From NCBI GenBank assembly GCA_039810085.1, contig JBDHWG010000015.1, forward strand, positions 62,001-126,000: a stretch of DNA of 64,000 nucleotides, read 5' to 3'. This document shows positions 42,229 through 51,805 of the stretch, piece by piece. The notes under the pieces were generated by a model. That model was given only the letters and a program-made list of their open reading frames with translations, was not told the DNA's origin and made no database searches. Position 1 is the first letter of the stretch; each line of letters begins with the position of its first letter. This DNA comes from JBDHWG01 sp039810085 (GTDB lineage Bacteria; Chloroflexota; Anaerolineae; Epilineales; JAHCIE01). Position numbers and translations under genes: made by a program.

Positions 42229-42232
<4 letters not shown>
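41183..42232 (+). CDS. galT: Galactose-1-phosphate uridylyltransferase
   Basis: 349 residues. The metal-binding N-terminal segment RFNPLMGEWVLVSPHRTQRP with a CYLCPGN pair, and the active-site motif ASNPHPHGQIWA containing the nucleophilic His (HPH). Near the C-terminus HLHAHFYPPLLRS provides the second histidine cluster. It exchanges UMP between UDP-glucose and galactose 1-phosphate in the Leloir pathway. The stop overlaps the GTG of galK by four bases. Confidence 0.95.
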
Positions 42233-43386
<1,154 letters not shown>

Positions 43387-43480
43387 CGCCGCCATGACAT
43401 TGTGCGACTATGGCGTGTCCTGGTCACGCAACTAAGCGACGATGAAGGTGTTATATACCACAGAACGCCCAGGGGGATCG

Positions 43481-44047
43481 GTGAGCGATTCCGAGGAACA
43501 GCTCGTGCAGATGGCGAAAGGCGACCCCAGCGCGTTCGGCCAGCTGTATGAGCGCTACGTGGACAAGGTGTATAGCTACATCTTCCACCGCGTCGGGAAC
43601 CAGGATGATGCGGAGGACCTGACGTCTCGCGCGTTCCAGCGGGCGCTCGTCAACCTCGGCGCGTACGTGGACCGCGGCGTGCCCTTCTCGGCGTGGCTGT
43701 TCCGCATCGCGCATAACCTTGTGGCGAACTGGCACCGCGACCAGCACCGCCGCCCCCTTGTGGTTTTGGACGAGCTAGTGCCCAGCCGCCAGCCGCTGCC
43801 GGAGAACGCCGCTGAAGTGGCCGAGGAAGAGGCGGTGCTGATGGCCGCCATCCACAGCCTACCGGTGGATCGGCAAACGCTGCTGCTCTTCAAGTTCAGC
43901 GAAGGATTGTCGAACGCGGAAATCGCGCACCGCCTGGGCCGCAGTGAAGGGGCCGTGAAGTCGCTGTATCACCGAACGCTGCTGTCACTGCGCGAGGAAC
44001 TGGAACGTCGCGGGTGGAACGTTGAGGCGCGGCGGTTCGACGCATGA
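43481..44047 (+). CDS. ECF-type RNA polymerase sigma factor
   Basis: 188 residues from the GTG at 43481, which has AGGGGGA upstream; an ATG at 43442 lacks a ribosome site and would add 13 residues. Region 2 is AFGQLYERYVDKVYSYIFHR followed by DDAEDLTSRAFQRAL and SAWLFRIAHNLVANWHRDQ; region 4 is LPVDRQTLLLFKFSEGLSNA and HRLGRSEGAVKSLYHR. It directs RNA polymerase to alternative promoters. The next gene, 33 bases away, encodes a small protein with one membrane segment, a likely anti-sigma factor. Confidence 0.92.
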   Translation: MSDSEEQLVQMAKGDPSAFGQLYERYVDKVYSYIFHRVGNQDDAEDLTSRAFQRALVNLGAYVDRGVPFSAWLFRIAHNLVANWHRDQHRRPLVVLDELVPSRQPLPENAAEVAEEEAVLMAAIHSLPVDRQTLLLFKFSEGLSNAEIAHRLGRSEGAVKSLYHRTLLSLREELERRGWNVEARRFDA

Positions 44048-44080
44048 CGGTCGAGCAAGGCGCCCTTCAAAGGAAAGATC

Positions 44081-44521
44081 ATGGATGAGCACGTGAAGGC
44101 GGAAATTCTCGCTGCCCACGCCGACCGCCTCAACCAGGGCCAGGATGCGACGGATGAATTACTGACCCTTTTCCCCGACGCGGATAGCGATCTGTCGGAG
44201 CTGATGCGGCTGGCCGCCCGCGTCCACGTTATCCTAGGGCCGGTCTACCCCAACCCGGTGTTTCGCCTCCAGCTAAAGCAGGAATTGCTCGACGCGGCGC
44301 GGGCACGCAGTCTCGAAGCGCCGCTCCCTATGCTGGCGGCCTGGCGCGAGGACGCCGAGCTGTGGGTGGAGTCGGCGCGGCGGCATCTGCCGGAGTGGAC
44401 GAGCTATCCGTGGAGCGAGCGCCCCTTGCCGCCGACGCTGGTGCTGGCGGCGCTCAGCCTGACCGGCGCTGGTGTCTGGGTCTACCTTCGCCACCGCGAC
44501 GTGCAGCGGCGCGAACAATAA
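44081..44521 (+). CDS. Putative membrane-anchored anti-sigma factor (hypothetical)
   Basis: 146 residues. The first 115 residues are soluble, helical and acidic (HADRLNQGQDATDELLTLFP), and residues about 117-135 (LVLAALSLTGAGVWVYL) form a single membrane segment with a short charged tail. This topology and its position directly after an ECF sigma gene suggest an anti-sigma factor, but no zinc-binding HxxxCxxC motif of ZAS proteins is present. No sequence family was recognised. Confidence 0.55.
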   Translation: MDEHVKAEILAAHADRLNQGQDATDELLTLFPDADSDLSELMRLAARVHVILGPVYPNPVFRLQLKQELLDAARARSLEAPLPMLAAWREDAELWVESARRHLPEWTSYPWSERPLPPTLVLAALSLTGAGVWVYLRHRDVQRREQ

Positions 44522-44535
44522 CCGTTGAAGTTCAG

Positions 44536-45729
44536 CTAGGCTTTCTCAGCCGCCTTGCCCTCTGGCTCGGCGAAGTGGACCACCAGCGTGTCGCCCTCGA
44601 AGCCGGCGCGCGCCACATCGAGGCCGGCGAGGGCGCGGGGCAGGATGAGATTGCGGCGGAAGTTGCCGATGTCGATGACCAGCTCGTCGCCGAAGCGCCC
44701 CAGGTCCACGGCGCGGCGGTCCACAAGGGGCAGGCGCAAGCGCAGGTCATACCCGCCATTGGAAGCCGAGATTGTCTGCGGCTGCCCCTGGTAGAGCACC
44801 TTCGTCGGGTCCACGTCGTTGTAGATGGTCTTCGCCATCTTGCGCAGCATGGGGACGCCGACCATCTCCTGCTCGAACAGAGGCACTTTGAAGATGGGCA
44901 GCGGCGCGAACGCCTGGTCTACAAGCTGCCCGTACTTCTCCTGCATGTCCTTCCAGCCCTGCATGTAGGCGTCGTTGACAGCCTGAGGTAGAATGCGGTT
45001 CGAGATGATGGCGTCGGTGGGGAAGCCGTAGAGGCTCAGATAGGTGAACGTGCGCTGCGCTTCCTTGACGACCATCTTCTCCGGGTTGAGCACGATACGC
45101 GTCGAGGAGATCGTCGGGTTCGTGAGCAGCGCGTTCATCTTGTCGAGCTGGAGCAGAAGCTGCTTGATGGACTCGAAGACGTCGTCGTCTGGCGTCGGGA
45201 TGTCGGTCATGGCGCGAATGAGAGGCCCCGCCAACTGCGCCATCTTGCGCTGGAAGGGGAAGATCTGGGCCAGATACCAGCGCGCTGCCTCAGGGAAGGA
45301 CAGGAACTTGAGCGTCTCGCCGGTTGGCGCGCAATCGACGATGATGACGTCGTACTCGCCGCTGGCATACAGATGGGTAATCTGGAGCAGGCTCGCCAGC
45401 TCTTCCATGCCTGGCAAGACGCTCGCTTCCTGGGCCAGCAGGCCGTCTGCACCGCGCCAGACGAGAATGCCCGACAGGTAATCCTGGACAGTGCCCCAGT
45501 ACTCGTCCATCTGGTGGAGAACGTCGATTTCCTGTCCCCATAGCTTCGACGCAATCGGGGTGGGGGTCGCGCCTAGAGGGATGTCAAACGAGTCGCCGAG
45601 GGAGTGGGCCGCGTCGGTGCTCAGGACAATCGTGCGATAGCCCATGTCGGCGCAGCGCACAGCGGTTGCCGCCGAAACGCTCGTCTTGCCCACGCCCCCT
45701 TTACCCGTATAGAGAATAATCCGCGCCAT
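44536..45729 (-). CDS. ArsA/Get3-family ATPase
   Basis: 397 residues, single domain. The deviant P-loop GKGGVGKTSVSAATA is at residues about 8-22, DAAHSLGDSFDIPLG near residue 40, the switch region VDCAPTGETLKFLSFPE near residue 145 and the helical insert beyond. Arsenite-binding cysteines of ArsA proper are not evident, and no ars genes are nearby, so a Get3-like or other role is more likely. The C-terminal 90 residues include a small Hsp20-like fold (LRLPLVDRRAVDLGRFGDEL), found in many bacterial ArsA relatives. Confidence 0.88.
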   Translation of the reverse strand: MARIILYTGKGGVGKTSVSAATAVRCADMGYRTIVLSTDAAHSLGDSFDIPLGATPTPIASKLWGQEIDVLHQMDEYWGTVQDYLSGILVWRGADGLLAQEASVLPGMEELASLLQITHLYASGEYDVIIVDCAPTGETLKFLSFPEAARWYLAQIFPFQRKMAQLAGPLIRAMTDIPTPDDDVFESIKQLLLQLDKMNALLTNPTISSTRIVLNPEKMVVKEAQRTFTYLSLYGFPTDAIISNRILPQAVNDAYMQGWKDMQEKYGQLVDQAFAPLPIFKVPLFEQEMVGVPMLRKMAKTIYNDVDPTKVLYQGQPQTISASNGGYDLRLRLPLVDRRAVDLGRFGDELVIDIGNFRRNLILPRALAGLDVARAGFEGDTLVVHFAEPEGKAAEKA

Positions 45730-45774
45730 AAGTCCTCGCGATCCAGCAAGTGCACAGAATGAGCAAGTCAGACC

Positions 45775-45894
45775 GTCATTGCGAGGAGGACGGCAGGACG
45801 ACGAAGCAATCCCTCGTCCGATGAAATTGCACGCTTTCGTGTGCTGGCCGGTCCTTAACAGGGGCAGGGATTGCTTCGCTGTGCTCGCAATGAC
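45775..45894. repeat. Intergenic inverted-repeat element (GTCATTGCGAG type)
   Basis: The left end GTCATTGCGAGGAGGACGGC and further GACGAAGCAATCCC is answered at the right by GGGATTGCTTCG and GCTCGCAATGAC, about 80 bases away. This is the familiar GTCATTGCGAG...CTCGCAATGAC palindromic repeat seen in many bacterial genomes. It fills much of the 45730-46004 gap. It has no coding content and is probably a short non-autonomous repeat. Confidence 0.8.
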
Positions 45895-46004
45895 GCCAAT
45901 CAGTATAGAAGTATAGGCGCGTCAAAGGGCGGCGGCAAGGAATGCGCCCTTTGACGCGCCGTGCTGCCCGTGCTACTCTTGACGCACACAGGAGGTAAGG
46001 CAGC

Positions 46005-46391
46005 ATGACCGAACAGCTCGAGCGCAACAAACAGACGGCAATGACCTTCTACGACTTGATGTTCAACCAGGGCAAACCTGTTGAGGCGATTGAGCAGTAC
46101 TCAGGCGATGTCTACATTCAGCACAACCCACACGTAGGGGATGGCAAAGAGGCATTCATCGAGTATTTCACGCGGATGGCGCAGGAGTATCCCGGCAAGC
46201 ACGTTACCTTCAAACGGGCGATTGCCGAGGGCAACTACGTCGTTCTGCACTGCTACCAACAATGGCCCGGTGACAACGATTACGCGGGTATCGACATCTT
46301 TCGCTTCGATGACCAGGGCAAAATTGTCGAGCACTGGGACGTGCTTCAGATTATTCCTGAACACTCGGCCAACAACAATACGATGTTCTAG
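46005..46391 (+). CDS. SnoaL/NTF2-like protein
   Basis: 128 residues. The SnoaL-type cone fold is suggested by KQTAMTFYDLMFNQGKPVEA followed by IEQYSGDVYIQHNPHVGDGK and the strand ending VEHWDVLQIIPE. Members include polyketide cyclases and isomerases but most bacterial ones are of unknown function. GGAGGTAAGG precedes the start. It lies 21 bases before the HIT gene in the same direction. Confidence 0.88.
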   Translation: MTEQLERNKQTAMTFYDLMFNQGKPVEAIEQYSGDVYIQHNPHVGDGKEAFIEYFTRMAQEYPGKHVTFKRAIAEGNYVVLHCYQQWPGDNDYAGIDIFRFDDQGKIVEHWDVLQIIPEHSANNNTMF

Positions 46392-46412
46392 GGGGTCGTA
46401 AGGGGGCAAAGC

Positions 46413-46754
46413 ATGGACTGCATTTTCTGTAAGATTGCCGCTGGTGAGGCTCCGGCGAAGATCCTATTCCGCGACGACGACGTGACGGCTTTCTTCGACA
46501 TTCACCCGGCGGCGCCGACCCACGTCCTGGTTATCCCCAACCGCCACATCGCCACGCTCAACGACCTAACCGACGACGACGTTGGCCTGGCCGGGCGGCT
46601 GGTTCTGGCGTGCAAGCGAGCCGCTTTCGAAACGGGCATCGCCGACAGCGGCTATCGGGTGCTGGATAACGTCGGCGCGGGGGGTGGTCAGCACGTCTGG
46701 CACGTCCACTTCCACGTGCTAGGTGGGCGGCGCATGGCCTGGCCGCCCACCTGA
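46413..46754 (+). CDS. HIT-family protein (HinT-like)
   Basis: 113 residues. CIFCKIAAGEAPAKI with a CxxC zinc-like pair at the N-terminus and the histidine triad HVWHVHFHVLGG at the C-terminus. HinT-type proteins hydrolyse purine nucleoside phosphoramidates. The ending GGRRMAWPPT is standard for the family. Confidence 0.95.
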   Translation: MDCIFCKIAAGEAPAKILFRDDDVTAFFDIHPAAPTHVLVIPNRHIATLNDLTDDDVGLAGRLVLACKRAAFETGIADSGYRVLDNVGAGGGQHVWHVHFHVLGGRRMAWPPT

Positions 46755-46774
46755 ACCCGGCTTACAGCCGCTTT

Positions 46775-46838
46775 GTCATGCTGAGCGGGGCGAAGCATCC
46801 CGTGAGGCGTGGGGACTCTTCGCTACGTTCAGAGTGAC
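46775..46838. repeat. Intergenic inverted-repeat element (GTCATGCTGAGCG type)
   Basis: GTCATGCTGAGCGGGGCGAA and GCATCCC on the left are mirrored by GGGACTCTTCGC and GTTCAGAGTGAC on the right. A further half unit (CGCTCAGAGCGAC) follows at about 46848. It is a relative of the repeat at 45775 and a common intergenic palindrome in several phyla. It separates the HIT gene from the converging desaturase gene. Confidence 0.75.
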
Positions 46839-46866
46839 AGCCGGTTGCGCTCAGAGCGACAGCTGG

Positions 46867-47916
46867 CTACGCTGTTGCGGATGCGCCTTCGGTACGCAGC
46901 GGCGCGCTGACTTCGTGCAGATGCTCCAGGATCTCGCGGTACGACTGGAGCACCGTCGTCTCGTGGTAGCTGATGCCCCGGGCGCGGCAGAACTCGACGA
47001 CGATGGGCTGCGCCTGGGAGAGTTTGTTGCGCGGCATGCTAGGGAACAGGTGGTGCTCGATCTGGTAGTTCAGCCCGCCGTACCAGAAATCGGTCACCGG
47101 ATGGGCGATGATGTTGCGAGACGTGAGCACCTGCTTGCGCAGAAAGTCCAGCGGCGTGTCTTTCGGCAGGACGGGCATTCCCTTGTGGTTGGGCGCGAAG
47201 ACCGAGCTGTTGTAGACGCCGAAGACGACTTTGTGCAGGATGATGAACGCGACGGCCCACCAGAACGGCAGCGCCATGAACACCAGGGCGAAGTATAGGA
47301 AGAAGTGTACGAGCACGAGCGTCAGCTCAATCTTCCAGTCCTCGGACTTGCCGCGCAAGAGGGTCTGAAGGGTAACGTTGTGCATGCCGAACGCCTGGAG
47401 CGACGTAATGGGTAGGATGTAGTACGCCTGGTAGCGCACGATACTGCGTAGGAGGCCCTGCTTGCTCTGCGCCTCTTCCTCGCTGAAAGCGAGAATGGGG
47501 ATGTCGATGTCGGGGTCCATATCCTCGACGTTGGGGTTGCTGTGGTGAGCGTTGTGCTTGTTAACCCACCATGACCGGCTCATGCCGAGGAGCAGATTCC
47601 CGGCGAGCAGGCCGTAGAAGCCATTGCGGCGCGCAGAGTTGAATATCTGGCCGTGGCCGAGGTCATGGCCCAGGAAGCCAATCTGCGTCGACATAATGCC
47701 GAGGTAGACGGCGTTGAGCATTTGAACCCAGAAATTGTCGACGGCAAAGAGAATCAGGAAACTGAGCGCAAATAGGGCCAACGTGAGCAGTATCTTGAAG
47801 GTGTAGTAGCGCGGCTGCTTGTCTAACAGCCCGCGCTCTCGAACGAGGCGTTTTAGTTCGGCGTAGTCATTGTCCACTGAGGTGCGGCGGGGGGCGGCGG
47901 TAACGGTCGCGGGCAT
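46867..47916 (-). CDS. Fatty-acid desaturase (front-end, membrane di-iron)
   Basis: 349 residues from the ATG at 47916 (CAGGAGAG upstream); the frame upstream to 48072 is non-coding. Three histidine boxes: HDLGHG near residue 90, HNAHH near residue 125 and QIEHHLFP near residue 300; the Q in the third box is typical of front-end delta-5/6-type and mycobacterial DesA3-like enzymes. Four to six membrane segments (for example YYTFKILLTLALFALSFLIL). It introduces a double bond into membrane lipid acyl chains, adjusting fluidity. Electron donor not visible nearby. Confidence 0.93.
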   Translation of the reverse strand: MPATVTAAPRRTSVDNDYAELKRLVRERGLLDKQPRYYTFKILLTLALFALSFLILFAVDNFWVQMLNAVYLGIMSTQIGFLGHDLGHGQIFNSARRNGFYGLLAGNLLLGMSRSWWVNKHNAHHSNPNVEDMDPDIDIPILAFSEEEAQSKQGLLRSIVRYQAYYILPITSLQAFGMHNVTLQTLLRGKSEDWKIELTLVLVHFFLYFALVFMALPFWWAVAFIILHKVVFGVYNSSVFAPNHKGMPVLPKDTPLDFLRKQVLTSRNIIAHPVTDFWYGGLNYQIEHHLFPSMPRNKLSQAQPIVVEFCRARGISYHETTVLQSYREILEHLHEVSAPLRTEGASATA

Positions 47917-48098
47917 TAGCTCTCCTGATGATGTGAGGGAACAGCGTGTTTGTGTTTGGAGTCTCCAAGTATACCCAACAACCACTCGCAGGGGAAACGA
48001 CAGCAAGCCCACTGCGAGTGACCTGTAAAATTCTTGACCGACAGAAGAGCGGGCATATAATAGGTCGCCCAAATATTCATGAGTTATAAGCGACAGGG

Positions 48099-48644
48099 AT
48101 GGACAGCGTTATGGCAGACGACCTGAACGAACGGCTTGCCAATGACTTGAAAACCGCGATGCGCGAGCACGATGAGATGCGCAAGACGACGCTACGCGGG
48201 TTGCGCGCAGCGCTCCAACGCGCGGCGGAAGACAAGCGCGCCACAGCGGTTGACAAAGAAAAGAAGCGGCGCGGTGGCGACCTGGGCGATGCGCCAGTCG
48301 TGCTCGATGACGCTGCCCTGGCTTTGACGCCGGACGAGGCCCTGGCCGTGGTTCAACGTGAGGTCAAGCAGCGCCGCGACGCCGTGGCCGAGTACACGCG
48401 CGGCAATCGCCCCGATCTGGCGGCCAACGAAGAGGCGGAGATCGCCATTTTGCAGACCTATCTCCCGCAGCAAATGACGCGGGAGGAGATCGAGGTCGCC
48501 GCGCAGCAGGCTATCGCCGAAGTTGTCGCCACCGGGGTTTCCCAGGTGGGCCAGGTTATGAAGGTTCTGACACCCCGACTGCGGGGCCGAGCCGATGGCC
48601 GCGTCATCAATGAAGTGGTACGGGGATTGCTTGAGAAGAAATAA
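48099..48644 (+). CDS. yqeY: GatB/YqeY domain protein
   Basis: 181 residues. LANDLKTAMREHDEMRKTTL followed by RGLRAAL at the N-terminus, QRRDAVAEYTRGNRPDLA in the middle and EAEIAILQTYLPQQMT near residue 115 match YqeY; GQVMKVLTPRLRGRADGRVI is the C-terminal helix-bundle motif. The fold is the tail domain of the GatB amidotransferase, thought to bind tRNA, but the role of stand-alone YqeY is unknown. A 27-residue insert (about 48-74) is present. An ATG at 48111 is an alternative start. Confidence 0.9.
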   Translation: MDSVMADDLNERLANDLKTAMREHDEMRKTTLRGLRAALQRAAEDKRATAVDKEKKRRGGDLGDAPVVLDDAALALTPDEALAVVQREVKQRRDAVAEYTRGNRPDLAANEEAEIAILQTYLPQQMTREEIEVAAQQAIAEVVATGVSQVGQVMKVLTPRLRGRADGRVINEVVRGLLEKK

Positions 48645-48668
48645 CCAGGGCTGGACATGGCCCTGGTT
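48643..48668 (+). terminator. Hairpin after yqeY
   Basis: AACCAGGGC and GCCCTGGTT form a nine-base-pair stem with an eight-base loop at the yqeY stop, followed by CTGTCTCTT. The T tract is poor, so read-through into pgpH is possible. Confidence 0.55.
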
Positions 48669-48721
48669 CTGTCTCTTAGGCAATGTGTGGAGTATACGAT
48701 GCAGACAAACGTGGAGGCGGC

Positions 48722-50887
48722 ATGACACACCTCGGGCTGCCTCCCTTTTTTAAAGAAGGGCATCGCTGGCCGATCATCCGGGCCATCGGGCTGGCGCTAG
48801 CTCTCACCCTTGGGCTGACCGCCGCTCTTGTTGCGCCGAACTGGATTAGCCAGGTGCAGCTCAAGGAGGGCGATGTCAGCCCGACGGATATTCGCGCCCC
48901 GCGCAAGATACAGTACGAGAGCGCAGTGGCGACGGAGGACGCGCGGGCGGCGGCGTTGAAAACGGTCAGCCCGGTCTATCTGCCGCCGGACGTGCGCCTG
49001 ACCCGTCAGGCCATCAAGCGGGCCACAGAGGTGCTGGACACAATTGACTGGGTGCGTAACAACCCCAAGGCGACGACCGAGGAAAAGATCGCCATGTTGC
49101 AGGGCGTGGCGGAGCTGAAGACCCTGCCGCCCGCAGTAGAAAACCTTACGCTGAGCGCGTCTGACGGTGACTGGCAGCGTATCAAGACCGAGACGCTCCG
49201 GCTGCTTGAGGCGGCGATGCGCCAATCCATCCGGGAAGACCAGGTTGCCGATGTCCGGCGCCTGCTGCCCAGTTTAAGCGATCTCACGCTGCCCGAAAGC
49301 CTTGCCAATGCTGCGTCGGAGTACGCGGGCCGTTTCCTCCAGCCCAACACGCTGCTGGACCAAACAGCGACGGAGGGGGCGCGGCGCGCCGCTCTCGCCT
49401 CGGTCCCGCCGACGATGCGCACGATTGAGAAAGGCGAGACGATTCTGCGGGCGGGCGACATCGTTCAGCGCGCCAGCCTGGAGACGCTGGAGAAGCTCGA
49501 CTTGCTGCAACAGGGGCCAAGTTGGGGCCTCATGCTCGGAACGCTGCTGTTCGTCGCGCTGAGCGTCTTTTCGCTGGGCCTCTACATCGCCAACCGCAAC
49601 CCGGACTTCTGGGTTGACTGGCGGCGGATGATGCTGGCAATCGTCGTCATCTTCAGCATGGTGGTGCTGGCCAAGGTCATGATGCCGGGCCGCACGCTCA
49701 TGCCGTATCTCTACCCCGGCGCCGCCGCGGCCATGCTCCTGGCGGTGCTCCTGGAGCCGCGCTTCGGCCTGGCGACGACCGTGCTCCTGGCCGTGATGGC
49801 GAGCTTTATCGCCGGCCGCTCGTTCGAGATCCTCGTCTATGTCCTCCTGGGCGGCGTCGTCGCCAGCGTCGCGTTGTGGCGTGTCGAGCGGCTGACGGCG
49901 TTCATGTGGGCGGGTCTGTACGTTAGCCTGGTGCAGCTCGGCACGGTCGTGGCTTTTCGCGTGATTCAGGGCGAATACGATACTCTGGGCTTGATCGAGC
50001 TGGCGCTGGCGGCAATTGGCAGCGGTATCCTGGCGACGTGCCTGACGGCGGTGGGCTACTACCTGCTGGGCAACATGTTCGACCTGACAACCTCGCTTCG
50101 CCTCATGGAGCTTGCCCGCCCCGATCAACCCATCTTGCGCGAGCTTCAGCTGCGCGCGCCTGGCACATATCACCACAGCCTCATCGTCAGTAACCTGGCC
50201 GAGCAGGCGGCCCACGATATCCGCGCCGACGCGCTCCTCTGCCGTGTCGCGGCGTACTATCACGACATCGGCAAGATGAAGTACCCGCAGCTTTTCATTG
50301 AGAACCAGCTGGATGGCGTCAACCCGCACGATGCCCTGGAGCCGGAAGTGAGCGCTCGCTATATCATCTGCCATGTCGCCGATGGGCTGGCGATGGGGGC
50401 ACAGGCGAAGCTGCCGCGCAGTTTGCTGGAAGTCATCAGCCAGCACCACGGCAACACCCTGGTCCAGTTCTTCTATGTTCGCGCCTCTCAGCAGGCGGCG
50501 GCGTCCGGACGGAAGGTGGACGAGAGTCTGTTCCGCTATCCGTGGCCCCGCCCCACCACCCGCGAGGCGGCGGTGCTGATGCTGGCGGACTGCTGCGAGG
50601 CGGCGGTGCGGGCCAAGCGGCCATCGTCACCAGAGGAGATGAAGCAGATCGTCCGGTCGGTTATCCAGGCGCGTCTGACGGAGGGCCAGTTGAGCGACAG
50701 CCCGCTGACCCTGGTCGAGGTGGACCAGGTGCGGCGCTCCTTCGAGGCCGTCTTGCAGGGGGTCTATCACGTCCGCGTCGAGTACCCGCAGTTGGGCGAG
50801 GAGAGCTTGTCCGGGGCGGCGGAGGAAGTGGCTTCCCACGGCATGACGGCGCTGCCCGTGCTATCCACCGAGACCGGCGAACGGTAG
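48722..50887 (+). CDS. pgpH: 7TM-HD family c-di-AMP phosphodiesterase (PgpH-like)
   Basis: 721 residues from the ATG at 48722 (GGAGGCGGC upstream). An N-terminal membrane segment is followed by an extracytoplasmic 7TMR-HDED domain (about 40-265, including VSPTDIRAPRKIQYESAVAT), then seven hydrophobic segments (about 275-470) and a cytoplasmic HD domain (about 480-690) with LRAPGTYHHSLIVSNLAEQA, the catalytic pair YYHDIGKMKYP and QHHGN. This is the complete architecture of PgpH, which degrades c-di-AMP. First of the widely conserved pgpH-ybeY-dgkA cluster. Confidence 0.93.
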   Translation: MTHLGLPPFFKEGHRWPIIRAIGLALALTLGLTAALVAPNWISQVQLKEGDVSPTDIRAPRKIQYESAVATEDARAAALKTVSPVYLPPDVRLTRQAIKRATEVLDTIDWVRNNPKATTEEKIAMLQGVAELKTLPPAVENLTLSASDGDWQRIKTETLRLLEAAMRQSIREDQVADVRRLLPSLSDLTLPESLANAASEYAGRFLQPNTLLDQTATEGARRAALASVPPTMRTIEKGETILRAGDIVQRASLETLEKLDLLQQGPSWGLMLGTLLFVALSVFSLGLYIANRNPDFWVDWRRMMLAIVVIFSMVVLAKVMMPGRTLMPYLYPGAAAAMLLAVLLEPRFGLATTVLLAVMASFIAGRSFEILVYVLLGGVVASVALWRVERLTAFMWAGLYVSLVQLGTVVAFRVIQGEYDTLGLIELALAAIGSGILATCLTAVGYYLLGNMFDLTTSLRLMELARPDQPILRELQLRAPGTYHHSLIVSNLAEQAAHDIRADALLCRVAAYYHDIGKMKYPQLFIENQLDGVNPHDALEPEVSARYIICHVADGLAMGAQAKLPRSLLEVISQHHGNTLVQFFYVRASQQAAASGRKVDESLFRYPWPRPTTREAAVLMLADCCEAAVRAKRPSSPEEMKQIVRSVIQARLTEGQLSDSPLTLVEVDQVRRSFEAVLQGVYHVRVEYPQLGEESLSGAAEEVASHGMTALPVLSTETGER

Positions 50888-50893
50888 GGGACA

Positions 50894-51388
50894 ATGCAAG
50901 CTGAGAATCCGAGCGCGAGCAGTGTGAATGTCGATGTCCAGGTGGACGATATGTTCGTTCCCGTCGTGGACGCAGCCGCCATCGAGCGTGTCGCCCAGCG
51001 CACCGTCGCAACGATTGGCGTCAAGGGGAACGTCGAAATCTCGGTGCTGGTGACAGACGACGAGAGCCTGCACGATCTGAACCGGACCTATCGCGGTGAG
51101 GACAAGGCGACGGACGTGCTGTCCTTCGGCCAGGATGGGGCTGACATGGCAAGTTGGCCGGCGGATGCGCCGCGCATGCTGGGGGACGTGGTCATTTCCT
51201 ACCCGCGCGTTGTGGAGCAGGCCCAGAAGGCGGGCTGGCGCGAGGACGACGAGCTTCTCTGGCTCGTGATCCACGGTGTGCTGCACTTGCTCGGCTATAA
51301 CGACGAGGACGAGGCCGGGCGCGCCGAGATGTGGACGCTTGGCGAGCTGATTCTCGGCCAGCCGGCGCCGGGTGGGCCGACTGAGTGA
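50894..51388 (+). CDS. ybeY: Endoribonuclease YbeY, with an altered third metal ligand
   Basis: 164 residues. TYRGEDKATDVLSFG and LGDVVISYPRVVEQAQKAGW are typical of YbeY. The metal-binding motif normally reads HGxLHLxGYDH; here it is HGVLHLLGYND, so two His ligands are kept and the third His is Asp. Asp can bind zinc, so activity may remain. YbeY matures 16S rRNA ends and supports ribosome quality control. It lies six bases after pgpH and overlaps dgkA by four. Confidence 0.9.
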   Translation: MQAENPSASSVNVDVQVDDMFVPVVDAAAIERVAQRTVATIGVKGNVEISVLVTDDESLHDLNRTYRGEDKATDVLSFGQDGADMASWPADAPRMLGDVVISYPRVVEQAQKAGWREDDELLWLVIHGVLHLLGYNDEDEAGRAEMWTLGELILGQPAPGGPTE

Positions 51389-51756
51389 TTGCGGCGGTGT
51401 GGCGCAGCTTCGGCTGGGCCTTCGACGGGATTGGCTATGCCTGGCGGACGCAGCTCAATTTCCGAATCCACGCGACCATCGCCTCGGTCGTCGTCGTCGC
51501 CGCCCTCTGGCTGCGCGTGCCGCCGCGCGATTGGGCAGTCCTGGCGCTCACCATTGGCGTCGTCTTCGCGCTCGAGCTGCTGAACACGGCGATAGAAGCC
51601 CTCGTCGACCTGGTCAGCCCGGAGCCGCATCACCTGGCGCGCATCGCCAAGGACGCGGCGGCAGGCGCAGTCATGATTGCGGCCATCAGCGCCGTCTTCG
51701 TCGGCATATTCATCCTTGGCCCACCCCTCTGGCTGCGCCTCACACTCGGGATGTAA
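51385..51756 (+). CDS. dgkA: Diacylglycerol/undecaprenol kinase (DgkA family)
   Basis: 123 residues from a GTG that overlaps the ybeY stop. Three membrane helices with the catalytic motif ELLNTAIEALVDLVSP (helix 2) and the metal-binding LARIAKDAAAGAVMIAAI (helix 3). Members of the Gram-positive type phosphorylate undecaprenol, returning the lipid carrier for peptidoglycan and glycan synthesis. Third gene of the pgpH-ybeY-dgkA cluster. Confidence 0.93.
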   Translation: MIAAVWRSFGWAFDGIGYAWRTQLNFRIHATIASVVVVAALWLRVPPRDWAVLALTIGVVFALELLNTAIEALVDLVSPEPHHLARIAKDAAAGAVMIAAISAVFVGIFILGPPLWLRLTLGM

Positions 51757-51805
51757 CAAAAGCGACAATTAACCTTATCAACATACCATAACCAATGGAG
51801 GTACA

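Noticed and set aside
44536..45729. Arsenical resistance function for the ArsA-like ATPase
   Set aside because: No arsenite-binding cysteines recognised and no arsB, arsC or arsR nearby.
49274..50449. A 391-codon minus-strand frame opposite pgpH
   Set aside because: Rich in Gln/Arg/His with no family features; the plus strand holds a complete 7TM-HD protein.
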